A DNA stretch of 64,000 nt from Coneutiohabitans sp964457925 (GCA_964457925.1 CAYWGH010000006.1:149142-213141); one strand, 5' to 3'; positions 50,615 to 58,807 are shown, counted from the stretch's first letter. Numbers and translations are program-made. Notes: generated from the sequence alone by a model not told the origin.

Positions 50615-51658
50615 ATGACAATCCGAATGAAACTGCCGTTGAACGCCAATTGGGCGTTTTTTCTTTCGCTTGCATTGACAATTTTAGTCGTCGAATTGGG
50701 AATTGTCAGCTCGATTTATTTTGCGCAAAACCCAGATGTCTTCTCTCTCGCCCTCACTCTCGATCTTGCCCTCGGCATTCCGGCGCTGTATTTTTTTCTA
50801 CTCGTCCGCAAAAAACAAGCGCCGGCCATCACTCTTATTCCGGTTATTATATTATCGTTGATCGTTGCCGGCTTCATCCTGCCTTCGTCTCAGCAAACTT
50901 ATCTTGATTGGCTCAAAAACCTCATTCCCGCGCTCGAACTGGTCGTTCTGGGGTTTGTCTTCAGCAAAATCCGAAAGATTGCGCACCGCTTTCACGAAGC
51001 GAAACGAAGCGAGGTTTATGTCACGGACGCCCTCACCGCCAGTGTCAAGCAGGCGCTCGGCAATGTGCCGGGACTTGGGTTTATCCTGACGGAATTCTCA
51101 CTTCTGTACCTTGCTTTTGCCGGCTGGCTCAAGAAGTTTTCAAGCTCCGACCCCGGTCACCTCCCATTTTCGTATCACCGCAGAAGCGGCTATGCCGCCA
51201 TTGCCGCCGTTCTGCTGCTGGTTTTGATCACGGAAACCGCGGCCTTGCATCTGCTGTTGCAGCGCTGGAGTGCGCTCGCCGCGTGGATTTTCACCGGGCT
51301 CAGCATCTACGGCGCTTTCTGGCTGCTCGGCGATTATCACGCCATGCGGCTTCACCCCATTGTTCTCACTCGGGAATTTTTATATCTTCGTATTGGCCTG
51401 CGCTGGCGGGCCACTGTTCCGCTCGCTGAAATTATGAACATTCAAAACTTCAGCCCGCGCGAAAAGAGAACCGGTGATTATTTGCGCTTGACGGTTTTTG
51501 GCGATCCGCGTTTTGTGATTCATTGCAAACAGCAGGTGATGGTGCTGGGGTTGTTTGGCATCAAACGTGAGGTGCGTCAAATCGGCTTAAGTGTTGATGA
51601 GGAAAAATTATTTCGGGAAGAATTGGGCAAGCGCCTTGCAATGCCCGCTGCGATCTAA
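50615..51658 (+). CDS. multi-pass membrane protein with PH-like C-terminal domain
   Basis: The 347-residue protein has four hydrophobic segments in residues 10-130, two more near residues 195-245, and a soluble tail HPIVLTREFLYLRIGLRWRATVPLAEI with GDYLRLTVFGDPRFVIHCKQ that resembles a bacterial PH domain. AAAGGAG precedes the ATG. Its stop codon TAA is the first bases of MITE copy 3 (CTAACTCGAC). I do not recognise the family, and its function is unknown. Confidence 0.7.
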   Translation: MTIRMKLPLNANWAFFLSLALTILVVELGIVSSIYFAQNPDVFSLALTLDLALGIPALYFFLLVRKKQAPAITLIPVIILSLIVAGFILPSSQQTYLDWLKNLIPALELVVLGFVFSKIRKIAHRFHEAKRSEVYVTDALTASVKQALGNVPGLGFILTEFSLLYLAFAGWLKKFSSSDPGHLPFSYHRRSGYAAIAAVLLLVLITETAALHLLLQRWSALAAWIFTGLSIYGAFWLLGDYHAMRLHPIVLTREFLYLRIGLRWRATVPLAEIMNIQNFSPREKRTGDYLRLTVFGDPRFVIHCKQQVMVLGLFGIKREVRQIGLSVDEEKLFREELGKRLAMPAAI

Positions 51659-51775
51659 CTCGACTATGCCACATTCCAAAAATCACCGCAGGGTCGCGGA
51701 GATCGCAGAGTAAGATTTGCTAGAATTCCCAGCGAACTCTGCCTCTCTGCGGTGAATCTGACATGGTCAAGTTAA
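51656..51775 (-). repeat. MITE-like palindromic repeat, copy 3 (inverted)
   Basis: Ends TAACTCGACTATGCCACATT and CTGACATGGTCAAGTTAA are the inverted counterparts of copies 1 and 2. The interior, with CACCGC, CGCAGAGTAAGATT and GAACTCTGCCTCTCTGCGGT, aligns in reverse. The element supplies the stop codon of the preceding gene. Confidence 0.8.
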
Positions 51776-51853
51776 AAGAATTCGCCAAAACGTTTAATAG
51801 ATTCAAAAACAGACGTTTGATTTTTGTCATTCTTCAATCAAGGAGAGGCACTC

Positions 51854-52429
51854 ATGAGCAGCGTTGACAAGGCACTGGAAACCCAACTCAAAAACATTCA
51901 AGCCAAAACCGGTAAGACGCTTGACCAACTTTATGCCATTATCAAAAAGAGCAAACTGGCGAAGCACGGCGAGATGCGCGACATGCTGAAGAAAGATTTG
52001 GGCATGGGCCACGGCGATGCCAACACCGTTGTGCATTTTTATATGAAGTCTCTTGAACCGGCTTCGGCACAAGCGCGTTCGACTTCCCCAGACGCCGCGC
52101 TTGATACCATCTACACCGGCGCAAAAGCGCATTTCCGCCCGATTCATGACAAGTTGATGGCGGCGATCAACAAGTTCGGCGAGTTTGAAATCGCGCCAAA
52201 GAAGACTTACGTCAGCTTGCGCCGCAAGAAGCAATTCGCCATGATCGGCCCGGCAACCAACACACGCTTCGAAGTGGGACTGAACATGAAAGGCGTGAAG
52301 GCCACCGCGCGCTTGCTGGCGCTGCAGCCCGGCGGTATGTGCCAATACAAAATCAATCTCACTGACGCGAAAGAAGTTGACAAAGAATTGATTGATTGGA
52401 TCAAGCAAGCGTATGAGAGCGCGGGCTGA
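51854..52429 (+). CDS. DUF4287-DUF5655 domain protein
   Basis: The 191-residue protein joins an N-terminal DUF4287 (LETQLKNIQAKTGKTLDQLYAIIKKS, then HGDANTVVHFYMK) and a C-terminal DUF5655 (RPIHDKLMAAINKFGEFEIAP, VSLRRKKQFAMIGPATNTRFEVGLNMKG). This pairing is common in bacteria and is of unknown function, sometimes annotated as transporter-like. AAGGAGAGG lies upstream of ATG 51854. MITE copy 3 lies 78 bases upstream and a hairpin follows. Confidence 0.9.
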   Translation: MSSVDKALETQLKNIQAKTGKTLDQLYAIIKKSKLAKHGEMRDMLKKDLGMGHGDANTVVHFYMKSLEPASAQARSTSPDAALDTIYTGAKAHFRPIHDKLMAAINKFGEFEIAPKKTYVSLRRKKQFAMIGPATNTRFEVGLNMKGVKATARLLALQPGGMCQYKINLTDAKEVDKELIDWIKQAYESAG

Positions 52430-52487
52430 GTATTCCTTCGTGATTTGCCTTGCTGCTTTTGATCTCGACGCAGGCTGATCCTGTCGT

Positions 52488-52523
52488 AGCCCGCCCCCTG
52501 ACCACCGTCGAAGGGCGCGGGCT
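52488..52523 (+). terminator. hairpin after the DUF4287 gene
   Basis: AGCCCGC and GCGGGCT form a 7-bp stem with an inner CCC/GGG pairing; the sequence after it is TTTACAAG, a weak U-tract. It may terminate the upstream gene. Confidence 0.35.
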
Positions 52524-52576
52524 TTACAAGTTTTCAGAGAGCTGGCTATTCCCGAGAAAAAGATGGAGTTTCGCCG

Positions 52577-52843
52577 ATGTGCAGAAACATCAAAACGCTT
52601 TACAATTTTGCGCCGCCGGCGACGGATGAAGAGATTCATGCCGCGGCACTGCAGTATGTGCGCAAAATCAGCGGTTTCAATAAACCTTCGCAAATGAATG
52701 AAGAGGCGTTCGAGCAGGCCGTTACGCAAGTGGCAATGATCTCAAAAAAATTGCTAAAATCGTTAGTAACCACTGCGTCACCGCGAGATCGAGAAATCGA
52801 AGCGCGCAAAGCCCGGGAACGCGCCAAGCTCAGGTTTGGTTGA
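52577..52843 (+). CDS. DUF2277 family protein
   Basis: The 88-residue protein matches DUF2277 from end to end: MCRNIKTLYNFAPPATDEEI, ALQYVRKISGFNKPSQMNEEAF and the C-terminal PRDREIEARKARERAKLRFG. Several helices are predicted. The family is widespread and has no assigned function. It is monocistronic and followed by an unusually palindromic intergenic stretch. Confidence 0.92.
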   Translation: MCRNIKTLYNFAPPATDEEIHAAALQYVRKISGFNKPSQMNEEAFEQAVTQVAMISKKLLKSLVTTASPRDREIEARKARERAKLRFG

Positions 52844-52870
52844 TGAGATTTGCCATTTAAGTTCGGTAAT

Positions 52871-52933
52871 GTTCAGCCGCGGTTTGGCCGTGGCTGAACC
52901 ACGGCAGTTGTCGCGGCCAAGCCGTGACTGAAC
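52871..52933. repeat. 63-bp imperfect palindrome with GTTCAG ends
   Basis: GTTCAGCCGCGGTTTGGCCG (52871-52890) and CGGCCAAGCCGTGACTGAAC (52914-52933) pair over 17 of 20 positions. A middle GGCTGAAC offers an alternative pairing with the left arm, so two mutually exclusive hairpins are possible. It lies downstream of DUF2277. Confidence 0.55.
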
Positions 52934-53030
52934 AAAGCAGGATTGCCGATTTTGATTGTCAAATACCTTCAGATGATTTCGGGAGAAAGAGTTAAAACGG
53001 CTCAGCTTTCACAAACCTTGCGCGGAGCCA

Positions 53031-53153
53031 CTTAACTCGACTATGTCACATTCCAAAAATCACCGCAGTGGCGCGGAGCTCGCAGAGTAAGATTTATTAG
53101 AATTCCCAGCGAACTCTGCCTCTCAGCGGTGACTCTGACATCGTCAAGTTAAG
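53031..53153 (-). repeat. MITE-like palindromic repeat, copy 4 (inverted)
   Basis: Ends CTTAACTCGACTATGTCACA and CTGACATCGTCAAGTTAAG make this the most symmetrical copy. Reverse-complemented, it aligns base by base with copy 2 over nearly its whole length. Confidence 0.82.
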
Positions 53154-53361
53154 ATCCGTGTTGATCCGTGTCAATCCGTGACGACAAAACCTCCTGCCGC
53201 AAAAATGCGTTGGCCCAAATCCGGCAAAAAGAAAATTATGAAATTATCTGTGATTCTTTTTATTTTCAGCAGAATTTCTACCGCCGCCTTGCTGTCGCAA
53301 AGAACGTCGAGTGTCGGCGGGTTGTTCTCACGCATGTGGCCGTGATTCGCGCTTGAGCACC

Positions 53362-53745
53362 ATGAGCACGAAACAGTTGCAACGCGTGCGGCGCATTTGC
53401 GCTGCGCTGCCCGAAACCACGGAAAAACTTTCTCATGGAGAGCCGACTTTTTTCGTGCGCAAGAAAGTCTTTTGCATGTTTGCCAACAATCACCACAATG
53501 ACGGGCACATTGCGGTGTGGCTGCCGGCGCCGTTCGGCATGCAAGAAATGTTGATTGAGAACTCGCCGGAGAAATTTTTCAAGCCGCCTTATGTCGGTGT
53601 GCGCGGCTGGATCGGCGTGGAGCTTGCTCGCGTGAATGACGCCGAATTGACGTTTCATGTGCGCGAGGCTTGGCGGCAAGTGGCGCCCAAAACGTTACAG
53701 GCGAGCTTGGCCGCGCCGCCAAACAAAACCAAACGGAGGCGATGA
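53362..53745 (+). CDS. MmcQ/YjbR family DNA-binding protein
   Basis: The 127-residue protein matches the MmcQ/YjbR family: RVRRICAALPETTEKLSHGEPTFFVRKKVFCMF, then LPAPFGMQEMLIENSPEKFFKPPYVGVRGWIGVEL. It has a double-wing-like fold thought to bind DNA, with no known target. ATG 53362 with a short GAG site was preferred to 53311. The next small ORF starts seven bases after its stop. Confidence 0.88.
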   Translation: MSTKQLQRVRRICAALPETTEKLSHGEPTFFVRKKVFCMFANNHHNDGHIAVWLPAPFGMQEMLIENSPEKFFKPPYVGVRGWIGVELARVNDAELTFHVREAWRQVAPKTLQASLAAPPNKTKRRR

Positions 53746-53752
53746 TGGCGTT

Positions 53753-53959
53753 ATGAAAAATTTCGCAGAAGTGTTGCGCGGCTACGTCGGCAAGAAAGGC
53801 GAGTGGCATACGCGTGATGGCATGTACCATTTCATTGTGAAAAAATCGGGGACCGGCAGCGTCAAACTTGTCGAAGCCGGCGCCGATTATGCCGAGTTCG
53901 CGCTGGAGAAGGGCTATCGCTTCATTCACGTCAGCCGGCTGATTTTGGAAGTGGAATAG
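53753..53959 (+). CDS. small hypothetical protein
   Basis: The 68-residue ORF (MKNFAEVLRGYVGKKGEWHT at the start) has a beta-rich pattern with RDGMYHFIVKKSGTGSVKLVEAGADYAEFALEKG. Codon use resembles its neighbours and GGAGG lies about 12 bases upstream. Spacing to the YjbR gene supports co-transcription. I do not recognise it. Confidence 0.55.
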   Translation: MKNFAEVLRGYVGKKGEWHTRDGMYHFIVKKSGTGSVKLVEAGADYAEFALEKGYRFIHVSRLILEVE

Positions 53960-53989
53960 TGCAGCAAAAAATCGTAAACGCTTTAGATC

Positions 53990-54003
53990 AGCGCCCGGGC
54001 GCT
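53990..54003. repeat. 14-bp perfect palindrome related to the REP-like hairpins
   Basis: AGCGCCCGGGCGCT shares the GCCCGGGCGCT core of the units at 22231 and 22339 and lies 23 bases before the hisS start, so it could influence hisS translation. Confidence 0.5.
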
Positions 54004-54026
54004 AACCATAAAAGGAGTTTTTGTTC

Positions 54027-55385
54027 ATGATCAGTGTACAACCGCCCAGCGGCACACGCGATTTTCTCGCCGGGGATTTGCGCAAGCGCCGGCAGGTGAT
54101 TCGCGTGATTCAGGACGTTTATGAGTCGTTCGGCTTTGAGCCGCTCGAAACGCCCTCGTTTGAGAATCTCTCCACCCTGCTGGGTAAATATGGCGAAGAG
54201 GGCGATCAACTCTTGTTCCGCATTCTGCGGCGCGGGGAAAAATTTCAGGAAGCATTGGCCGCGCAAAAGTCGACGCAAAATGATTTGAGCGACATGGCGC
54301 TGCGCTATGATCTCACCGTGCCGCTGGCGCGCGTGATGGCGCGCTATCGCAGCCAATTGCCGAAATTTTACAAACGCTATCAAATTCAGCCGGTGTGGCG
54401 CGCCGACCGGCCGGCGAAGGGCCGCTTTCGCGAATTCATGCAATGTGATGTGGATGTGTGCGGCAGCAAGTCTCTCCTGGTGGAAGCCGAGGTATTGACC
54501 GCAGCGTGCACGGTGTTGAATCGGCTGCAATTCGATAATTACAAAATCAGCCTCAATCATCGCGAAGTGTTGCGCGGTTTGATCGAGGCCGCAGGCGTTG
54601 CCGCTGCACTTGAAGCGACTGCGTTGGTGGCTGTGGACAAGCTCGATAAAATTGGACAATCCGGTGTGATCGATGAGCTGGTGCAACGCGGGATTGCAAC
54701 GGCCTCCGCGCAAAAATTGCTGCAACTGCTGGAACAAACGCTTGCAATCTCAGATAATCAAACGCGCCTGGCTTTTTTGCGCGAGAAAATGCAGCGCCCT
54801 TCAGCCCTGGCCGGTTTGGAAGATTTGCGCACGATTCGGGATTTGTGCCGCGACACCGCCGCCGGTTCACGCTTGGAAATCAACCCAAGCCTGGCGCGCG
54901 GGTTGTCTTATTACACCGGCGCAATTTTCGAAGCGATAGTGCCCGGCGTTTCAGGCTCGCTGGGCGGAGGGGGACGCTATGACGGTCTGGTCGGCATGTT
55001 TGCCGGGCAGGAAATTCCAGCGTGCGGGTTTTCACTCGGCCTGGAAAGAATTTTGTTGTTGCTGGATGAGCAGGGCAAGTTCAAAGATGCGGCAAGCACG
55101 GTTCAAATCATGTTCGCAAACTTTGCTGAAACACAGGCTGAAATTCTGGCGCTCGCGAATCGCCTCCGCAACGCGGGCGTCACCTGCGATGTTTATCCCG
55201 AACCGGCAGGCTTAAGGCAGCAATTCAATTACGCGGCAGCGCGGCAGGCGCAATATGTTGCCTTCTTTGGCGAGCGAGAAAAGGAGGCCGCACAACTGCG
55301 CTTGAAACGTCAAACCGATGGTGCGGAGTTGAGTCTTGCGGCAACGAATATAGAGAATGAATTGCAGAAGCTGGCATTGATCTAA
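54027..55385 (+). CDS. hisS: histidyl-tRNA synthetase
   Basis: HisRS charges tRNA-His. The 452-residue class II synthetase has PPSGTRDFLAGDLRKR, motif 1 around YESFGFEPLETPSFEN, ALRYDLTVPLARVMA, motif 2 FREFMQCDVDVCG, the histidine-binding SLARGLSYYTGAIFE, and motif 3 GGGGRYDGLVGMF with ACGFSLGLERIL. A C-terminal anticodon-binding domain follows. The common RGLDYYTG is RGLSYYTG here. ATG 54027 follows AAAGGAG by nine bases. A strong terminator lies 65 bp after its stop. Confidence 0.95.
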   Translation: MISVQPPSGTRDFLAGDLRKRRQVIRVIQDVYESFGFEPLETPSFENLSTLLGKYGEEGDQLLFRILRRGEKFQEALAAQKSTQNDLSDMALRYDLTVPLARVMARYRSQLPKFYKRYQIQPVWRADRPAKGRFREFMQCDVDVCGSKSLLVEAEVLTAACTVLNRLQFDNYKISLNHREVLRGLIEAAGVAAALEATALVAVDKLDKIGQSGVIDELVQRGIATASAQKLLQLLEQTLAISDNQTRLAFLREKMQRPSALAGLEDLRTIRDLCRDTAAGSRLEINPSLARGLSYYTGAIFEAIVPGVSGSLGGGGRYDGLVGMFAGQEIPACGFSLGLERILLLLDEQGKFKDAASTVQIMFANFAETQAEILALANRLRNAGVTCDVYPEPAGLRQQFNYAAARQAQYVAFFGEREKEAAQLRLKRQTDGAELSLAATNIENELQKLALI

Positions 55386-55449
55386 AAAATCCACCGGGCT
55401 TTTGTTCGGCGCGGCCGGAGTTTCATCAAATGCGCGCCGAATCGCGCTG

Positions 55450-55495
55450 GCGCGCGTTTTCAAAATTTTCAACCTTTGAAAACGCGCGCTTTTTT
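55450..55495. terminator. bidirectional intrinsic terminator between hisS and the dctP-like gene
   Basis: GCGCGCGTTTTCAAA and TTTGAAAACGCGCGC form a perfect 15-bp stem with a 10-base loop, followed by six T. The stop codon of the convergent TRAP gene lies in this T-tract, so the element is shared by both genes. Confidence 0.85.
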
Positions 55496-56624
55496 ATTGA
55501 CCCGCAATCGAGTAATACACCTTTTCCGAAATCTCCGCCCATGAGGTTATTTGTTTGCGAAATTGTTCAAACGATTCATACACCTTCTTGCTCAAAGCGT
55601 CTTGCGCGGTGATTTCGGCGATGACTTCAGCAGAGAATTGGCGGAAGGCGCTTAAAACATCGTCCGGGAATTTTTTGATCGTCACGCGTTCTTCGTGCAG
55701 CAGTTTTTGCAAATAGATGTTGTTCTTCGCTTCAAATTCTGAAAGCATCCAGGTGTTGGCGCGCGCGGCCGCGGTGCGAATAATTGCCTGCAAATCCTTG
55801 GGCAAATTTTCAAAGGCAGTTTTGTTCACGGCCAGTTCCAGCACCGGTCCAGGCTCATGCCAGCCGGGATAATAATAATACTTTGCAATCTTGTGCAGGC
55901 CGAGCAGATAATCATGATAAGGTCCCACCCATTCCGTCGCATCGATCACCCCGCGCTCGAGATTGGTATAAATTTCCGAGCCGGGCGTTGACAGGCCGTT
56001 GCCGCCGGCTTTGTCGATCACTTTGCCGCCCAGGCCGGGAATGCGCATCTTCAAACCTTTGATATCCGCAACAGAATTAATCTCCTTGTTGAACCAGCCG
56101 CCCATTTGCACGCCGGTGTTGCCGCCGGGCATGGGGATGAGATTGAACGGCGCATAGGCTTCTTCCCAGAGCGCCAGCCCGCCGCCGCAATAAAGCCAGG
56201 CGTTCATCTGTTGCGCGTTCATGCCGAACGGCACGGCCGAGAAAAACGGCGCCGCCGGGCACTTGCCGGTCCAATAATAAGACACGCCGTGACTCATCTC
56301 CGCTGCGCCCTGCCAAACCGCTTCAAAGGATTCAAAGGCCGGCACCAGCTCGCCGCCGCCATAGACTTGAATTTTCATCCGGCCTTCGGACATCTCGCCG
56401 ATCCATTGCGCAATCAACTCCGCGCCTTCGCCCATTACCGGAAAATGCGGCGGCCAGGTCGTCACCATTTTCCATTCATAGGTTTTGCGCGTGTGCACAG
56501 CCGGAGCTTCGCCTGCAGTTTGTTGCTGCGGCTGCGAACTGCAACCGAGCAGCAGGGCGCTGCCACCGGCAAGAGTGGCAGAAGAAGCATTCTTGAGGAA
56601 GTCACGGCGATTGAGGCGGTTCAT
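55494..56624 (-). CDS. TRAP transporter solute-binding protein (DctP family), Tat lipoprotein
   Basis: The 376-residue protein starts with a twin-arginine signal (NRRDFLKNASSATLAGGSAL) followed by LLGCSS, a lipobox, so it would be exported folded and lipid-anchored in the periplasm. The mature part is DctP-like: KMVTTWPPHFPVMGEGAELIA, GGELVPAFESFEAVWQGAAEM, DIKGLKMRIPGLGGKVI and GVIDATEWVGPYHDY. These last blocks match the 2-oxoacid/TakP branch. No dctQ or dctM membrane genes are adjacent, so the partner transporter is elsewhere. Confidence 0.88.
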   Translation of the reverse strand: MNRLNRRDFLKNASSATLAGGSALLLGCSSQPQQQTAGEAPAVHTRKTYEWKMVTTWPPHFPVMGEGAELIAQWIGEMSEGRMKIQVYGGGELVPAFESFEAVWQGAAEMSHGVSYYWTGKCPAAPFFSAVPFGMNAQQMNAWLYCGGGLALWEEAYAPFNLIPMPGGNTGVQMGGWFNKEINSVADIKGLKMRIPGLGGKVIDKAGGNGLSTPGSEIYTNLERGVIDATEWVGPYHDYLLGLHKIAKYYYYPGWHEPGPVLELAVNKTAFENLPKDLQAIIRTAAARANTWMLSEFEAKNNIYLQKLLHEERVTIKKFPDDVLSAFRQFSAEVIAEITAQDALSKKVYESFEQFRKQITSWAEISEKVYYSIAGQ

Positions 56625-56810
56625 GCAGAATCCTTTGCAAATTTTGGGAGAATCGATTGAAGATAGAAAAACTCCGTGTTAATCCGTGGCAAAAATTTCT
56701 TCACCGAATAAAATCTGCCAGTGGATGGCCGAAAACAATCAATTGGTCTTTTCATCCCTTGATTCATTTCGGCGGTTGGAATTTTTTGATTGTTGTCAAG
56801 GCCGCGTGCA

Positions 56811-58805
56811 TCACGAGGAACTGTTTTGCCGCGCGGTCTGTTCATCGGACTCTTGATACTTCTTGAGCTTGCGCCAGAGGGTCGTGCGGCCGATGGCAAG
56901 CACCCGCGCCGCTTCATCGTAATTGCCCTGACAATGCGCAAGCGTGGCGAGGATGTGGCGCTTTTCAACTTCTTCCAATGTCAATTCCCCGTTGCGTTGC
57001 GCCTCCGAGCGTGCGGTTTTGTGCAGCGCTTCGGGCAGCTCGCGCAAGCCGATTTCGCGCTCGGTGGAAAGCGCAACCGCGCGTTCGATGGCGTTTTCTA
57101 ACTCGCGCACATTTCCCGGCCAATCATGACTCTTCAACTTTGACAAAGCTTCCGCAGTAAACTCGCGCCCGGGTTTGCGCAAGCGCGTGGCGAATTTCTG
57201 CAGGAAAAACCGCGCCAATGGCAACACATCTTCCCGGCGCTCGCGCAAGGGCGGCAGATCGATTTGAATTACATTCAACCGATAATATAAATCGCTGCGA
57301 AACTTGCCCTGCTCGACCATCTCCAGTAAATTGCGGTTGGTGGCGGCCAGCACGCGCACATCGAGCATCGTGGTGTTGTTGCTGCCCACGCGCTTGATCT
57401 CCCCTTCTTGCAAAAAGCGCAACAGTTTAACTTGCAACGCAATCGGCAATTCGCTGATTTCGTCCAGAAAAATCGTGCCGCCGTGCGCTTCCTCGAACAG
57501 GCCTTTTTTGTCGCGCAGCGCGCCGGTAAAGGCGCCGCGCACGTGGCCGAACAACTCGCTTTCCAGCAAGTTTTCCGGAATTGCGCCGCAATTGACGACG
57601 ACGAACGGTTGCCGGGCGCGCGGACTCTCGTCATGAATGGCGCGCGCCACCAATTCTTTGCCGGTGCCGCTCTCGCCTTGAATCAACACCGTGATGTCGG
57701 TGCGCGCCAAGCGCGCAATCAATTCGAAAACTTTTTGCATTGGCGCGCTGCTGCCCACCATGGCGCCGAAATGAAACCGTTCTGCGGAATTTGCCCACTC
57801 AAAAAAATGCGCGGCTTCCTGGGCAATCCACCCCGCTACTCTTTGCTCAACTTCAACGCGGCTTTGCAGATTTTGTGCGAGCAACCGGTTCAAATCAGCG
57901 CGCGCGAAGAAAAAAAGATTGTCGATCTTGGTCAGCGCGCGGCCGGCGCCCGCGTCGTGCGCAAGATCGACCAGCAGCAACGGCGCGTGCTGGCGTTGCG
58001 CCATGAGTTTTTGCATGAATTTTTTGTCGGTCAGCGGCGGGCCATAATCGGATAAAAGAAGAATAAGATCAACGTGCGGGAGAGCTTTCGAATTGTCGTC
58101 CCACGGAATCGCGGTGATCAGCGGGAAAATTTTGTTGATCTGCTTTTCCTCCCGGGCATCGCTCGCCAGCAGGAACAGCTTGCCCAGCCGTGCTTGCTGC
58201 AACGCTTGCGCCGTCGTCATCGCCTCCGCAACCGCGCCGATGATGAGCACTTGGCGATCACGCAAGTCGCCAAAAATTTTTCCAGCGACTTCGAGAATCG
58301 CAGGCGCCAGCGAGGTGGCGCCTTCGAAAAAGCTCGTCTCACTGCGCACTTTTTCAGAGAGCCAAAGCGCGCGATGGTACAATCGATTCAACAACACGCC
58401 AGCGCTGGCGGAATCTTGCGCGGCGACGAACGCTTTACGCAAGGCTGCCGCTTGTTGCGCGTCAATTTGATCGTTGGGCTGCCAGCCGAGCGCTGCACGG
58501 AAAAAATGCGTCACGGCTTGCATGCCGTGTTGCACGAGCGGGGCTTCCAGCGGCGCTTCAACCTCATTCAGCACATGACGCAGCGCTTCCAGCACCCGCG
58601 GCGCAAAGGAGGAAGACTCGCTCTCGCGTTCGTTGGAAGCAAGATATAACGCAACGGACTGCGCGCCCGGAACAACCAGCCACTCCTGCACACCGAGTTG
58701 CTGCATGCACTGGTTCAGCTTCTCAATGTTAAGGTCAAAGCCGGGAGTTTCCGCCCGGCCGGCGCCGGCTTGTGCTAAAGAGATGTGATAAGCGTGCAAC
58801 CACAT
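56811..58805 (-). CDS. degenerate glutamyl-tRNA reductase fused to a sigma-54 activator
   Basis: The 664-residue protein has two halves. Residues 1-338 follow glutamyl-tRNA reductase (HemA) order: MQAVTHFFRAALGW (HLFRVASGLDS), LLNRLYHRALWLSEKVRSET, AGKIFGDLRDRQVLIIGAVAEA, IPWDD and a C-terminal VEQRVAGWIAQEAAHFFEW. The catalytic STCNR reads PGAQS, so the active-site Cys is gone, GEPQILGQVK is lost, and the nucleotide loop lacks its GxGxxG. Residues 350-575 are a complete sigma-54 AAA+ domain: GESGTGKE, GAFTGA, GGTIFLDE and R-finger YYRLNV. Residues 615-650 are a Fis helix-turn-helix. ATG 58805 overlaps the hemX stop. It should act as an enhancer-binding activator. Confidence 0.88.
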   Translation of the reverse strand: MWLHAYHISLAQAGAGRAETPGFDLNIEKLNQCMQQLGVQEWLVVPGAQSVALYLASNERESESSSFAPRVLEALRHVLNEVEAPLEAPLVQHGMQAVTHFFRAALGWQPNDQIDAQQAAALRKAFVAAQDSASAGVLLNRLYHRALWLSEKVRSETSFFEGATSLAPAILEVAGKIFGDLRDRQVLIIGAVAEAMTTAQALQQARLGKLFLLASDAREEKQINKIFPLITAIPWDDNSKALPHVDLILLLSDYGPPLTDKKFMQKLMAQRQHAPLLLVDLAHDAGAGRALTKIDNLFFFARADLNRLLAQNLQSRVEVEQRVAGWIAQEAAHFFEWANSAERFHFGAMVGSSAPMQKVFELIARLARTDITVLIQGESGTGKELVARAIHDESPRARQPFVVVNCGAIPENLLESELFGHVRGAFTGALRDKKGLFEEAHGGTIFLDEISELPIALQVKLLRFLQEGEIKRVGSNNTTMLDVRVLAATNRNLLEMVEQGKFRSDLYYRLNVIQIDLPPLRERREDVLPLARFFLQKFATRLRKPGREFTAEALSKLKSHDWPGNVRELENAIERAVALSTEREIGLRELPEALHKTARSEAQRNGELTLEEVEKRHILATLAHCQGNYDEAARVLAIGRTTLWRKLKKYQESDEQTARQNSSS

Positions 58806-58807
58806 GT

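Larger units (their letters stand above)
52844..53361. other. 518-base intergenic region rich in palindromes
   Basis: Besides the palindrome at 52871 and MITE copy 4, it holds three near-tandem 9-10 bp units (GATCCGTGTTGATCCGTGTC, then AATCCGTG) at about 53154-53181. No gene is visible. Confidence 0.5.

Noticed and set aside
53154..53181. A CRISPR-like array from GATCCGTGTT units
   Set aside because: The units are 9-10 bp, contiguous and only three in number, with no spacers.
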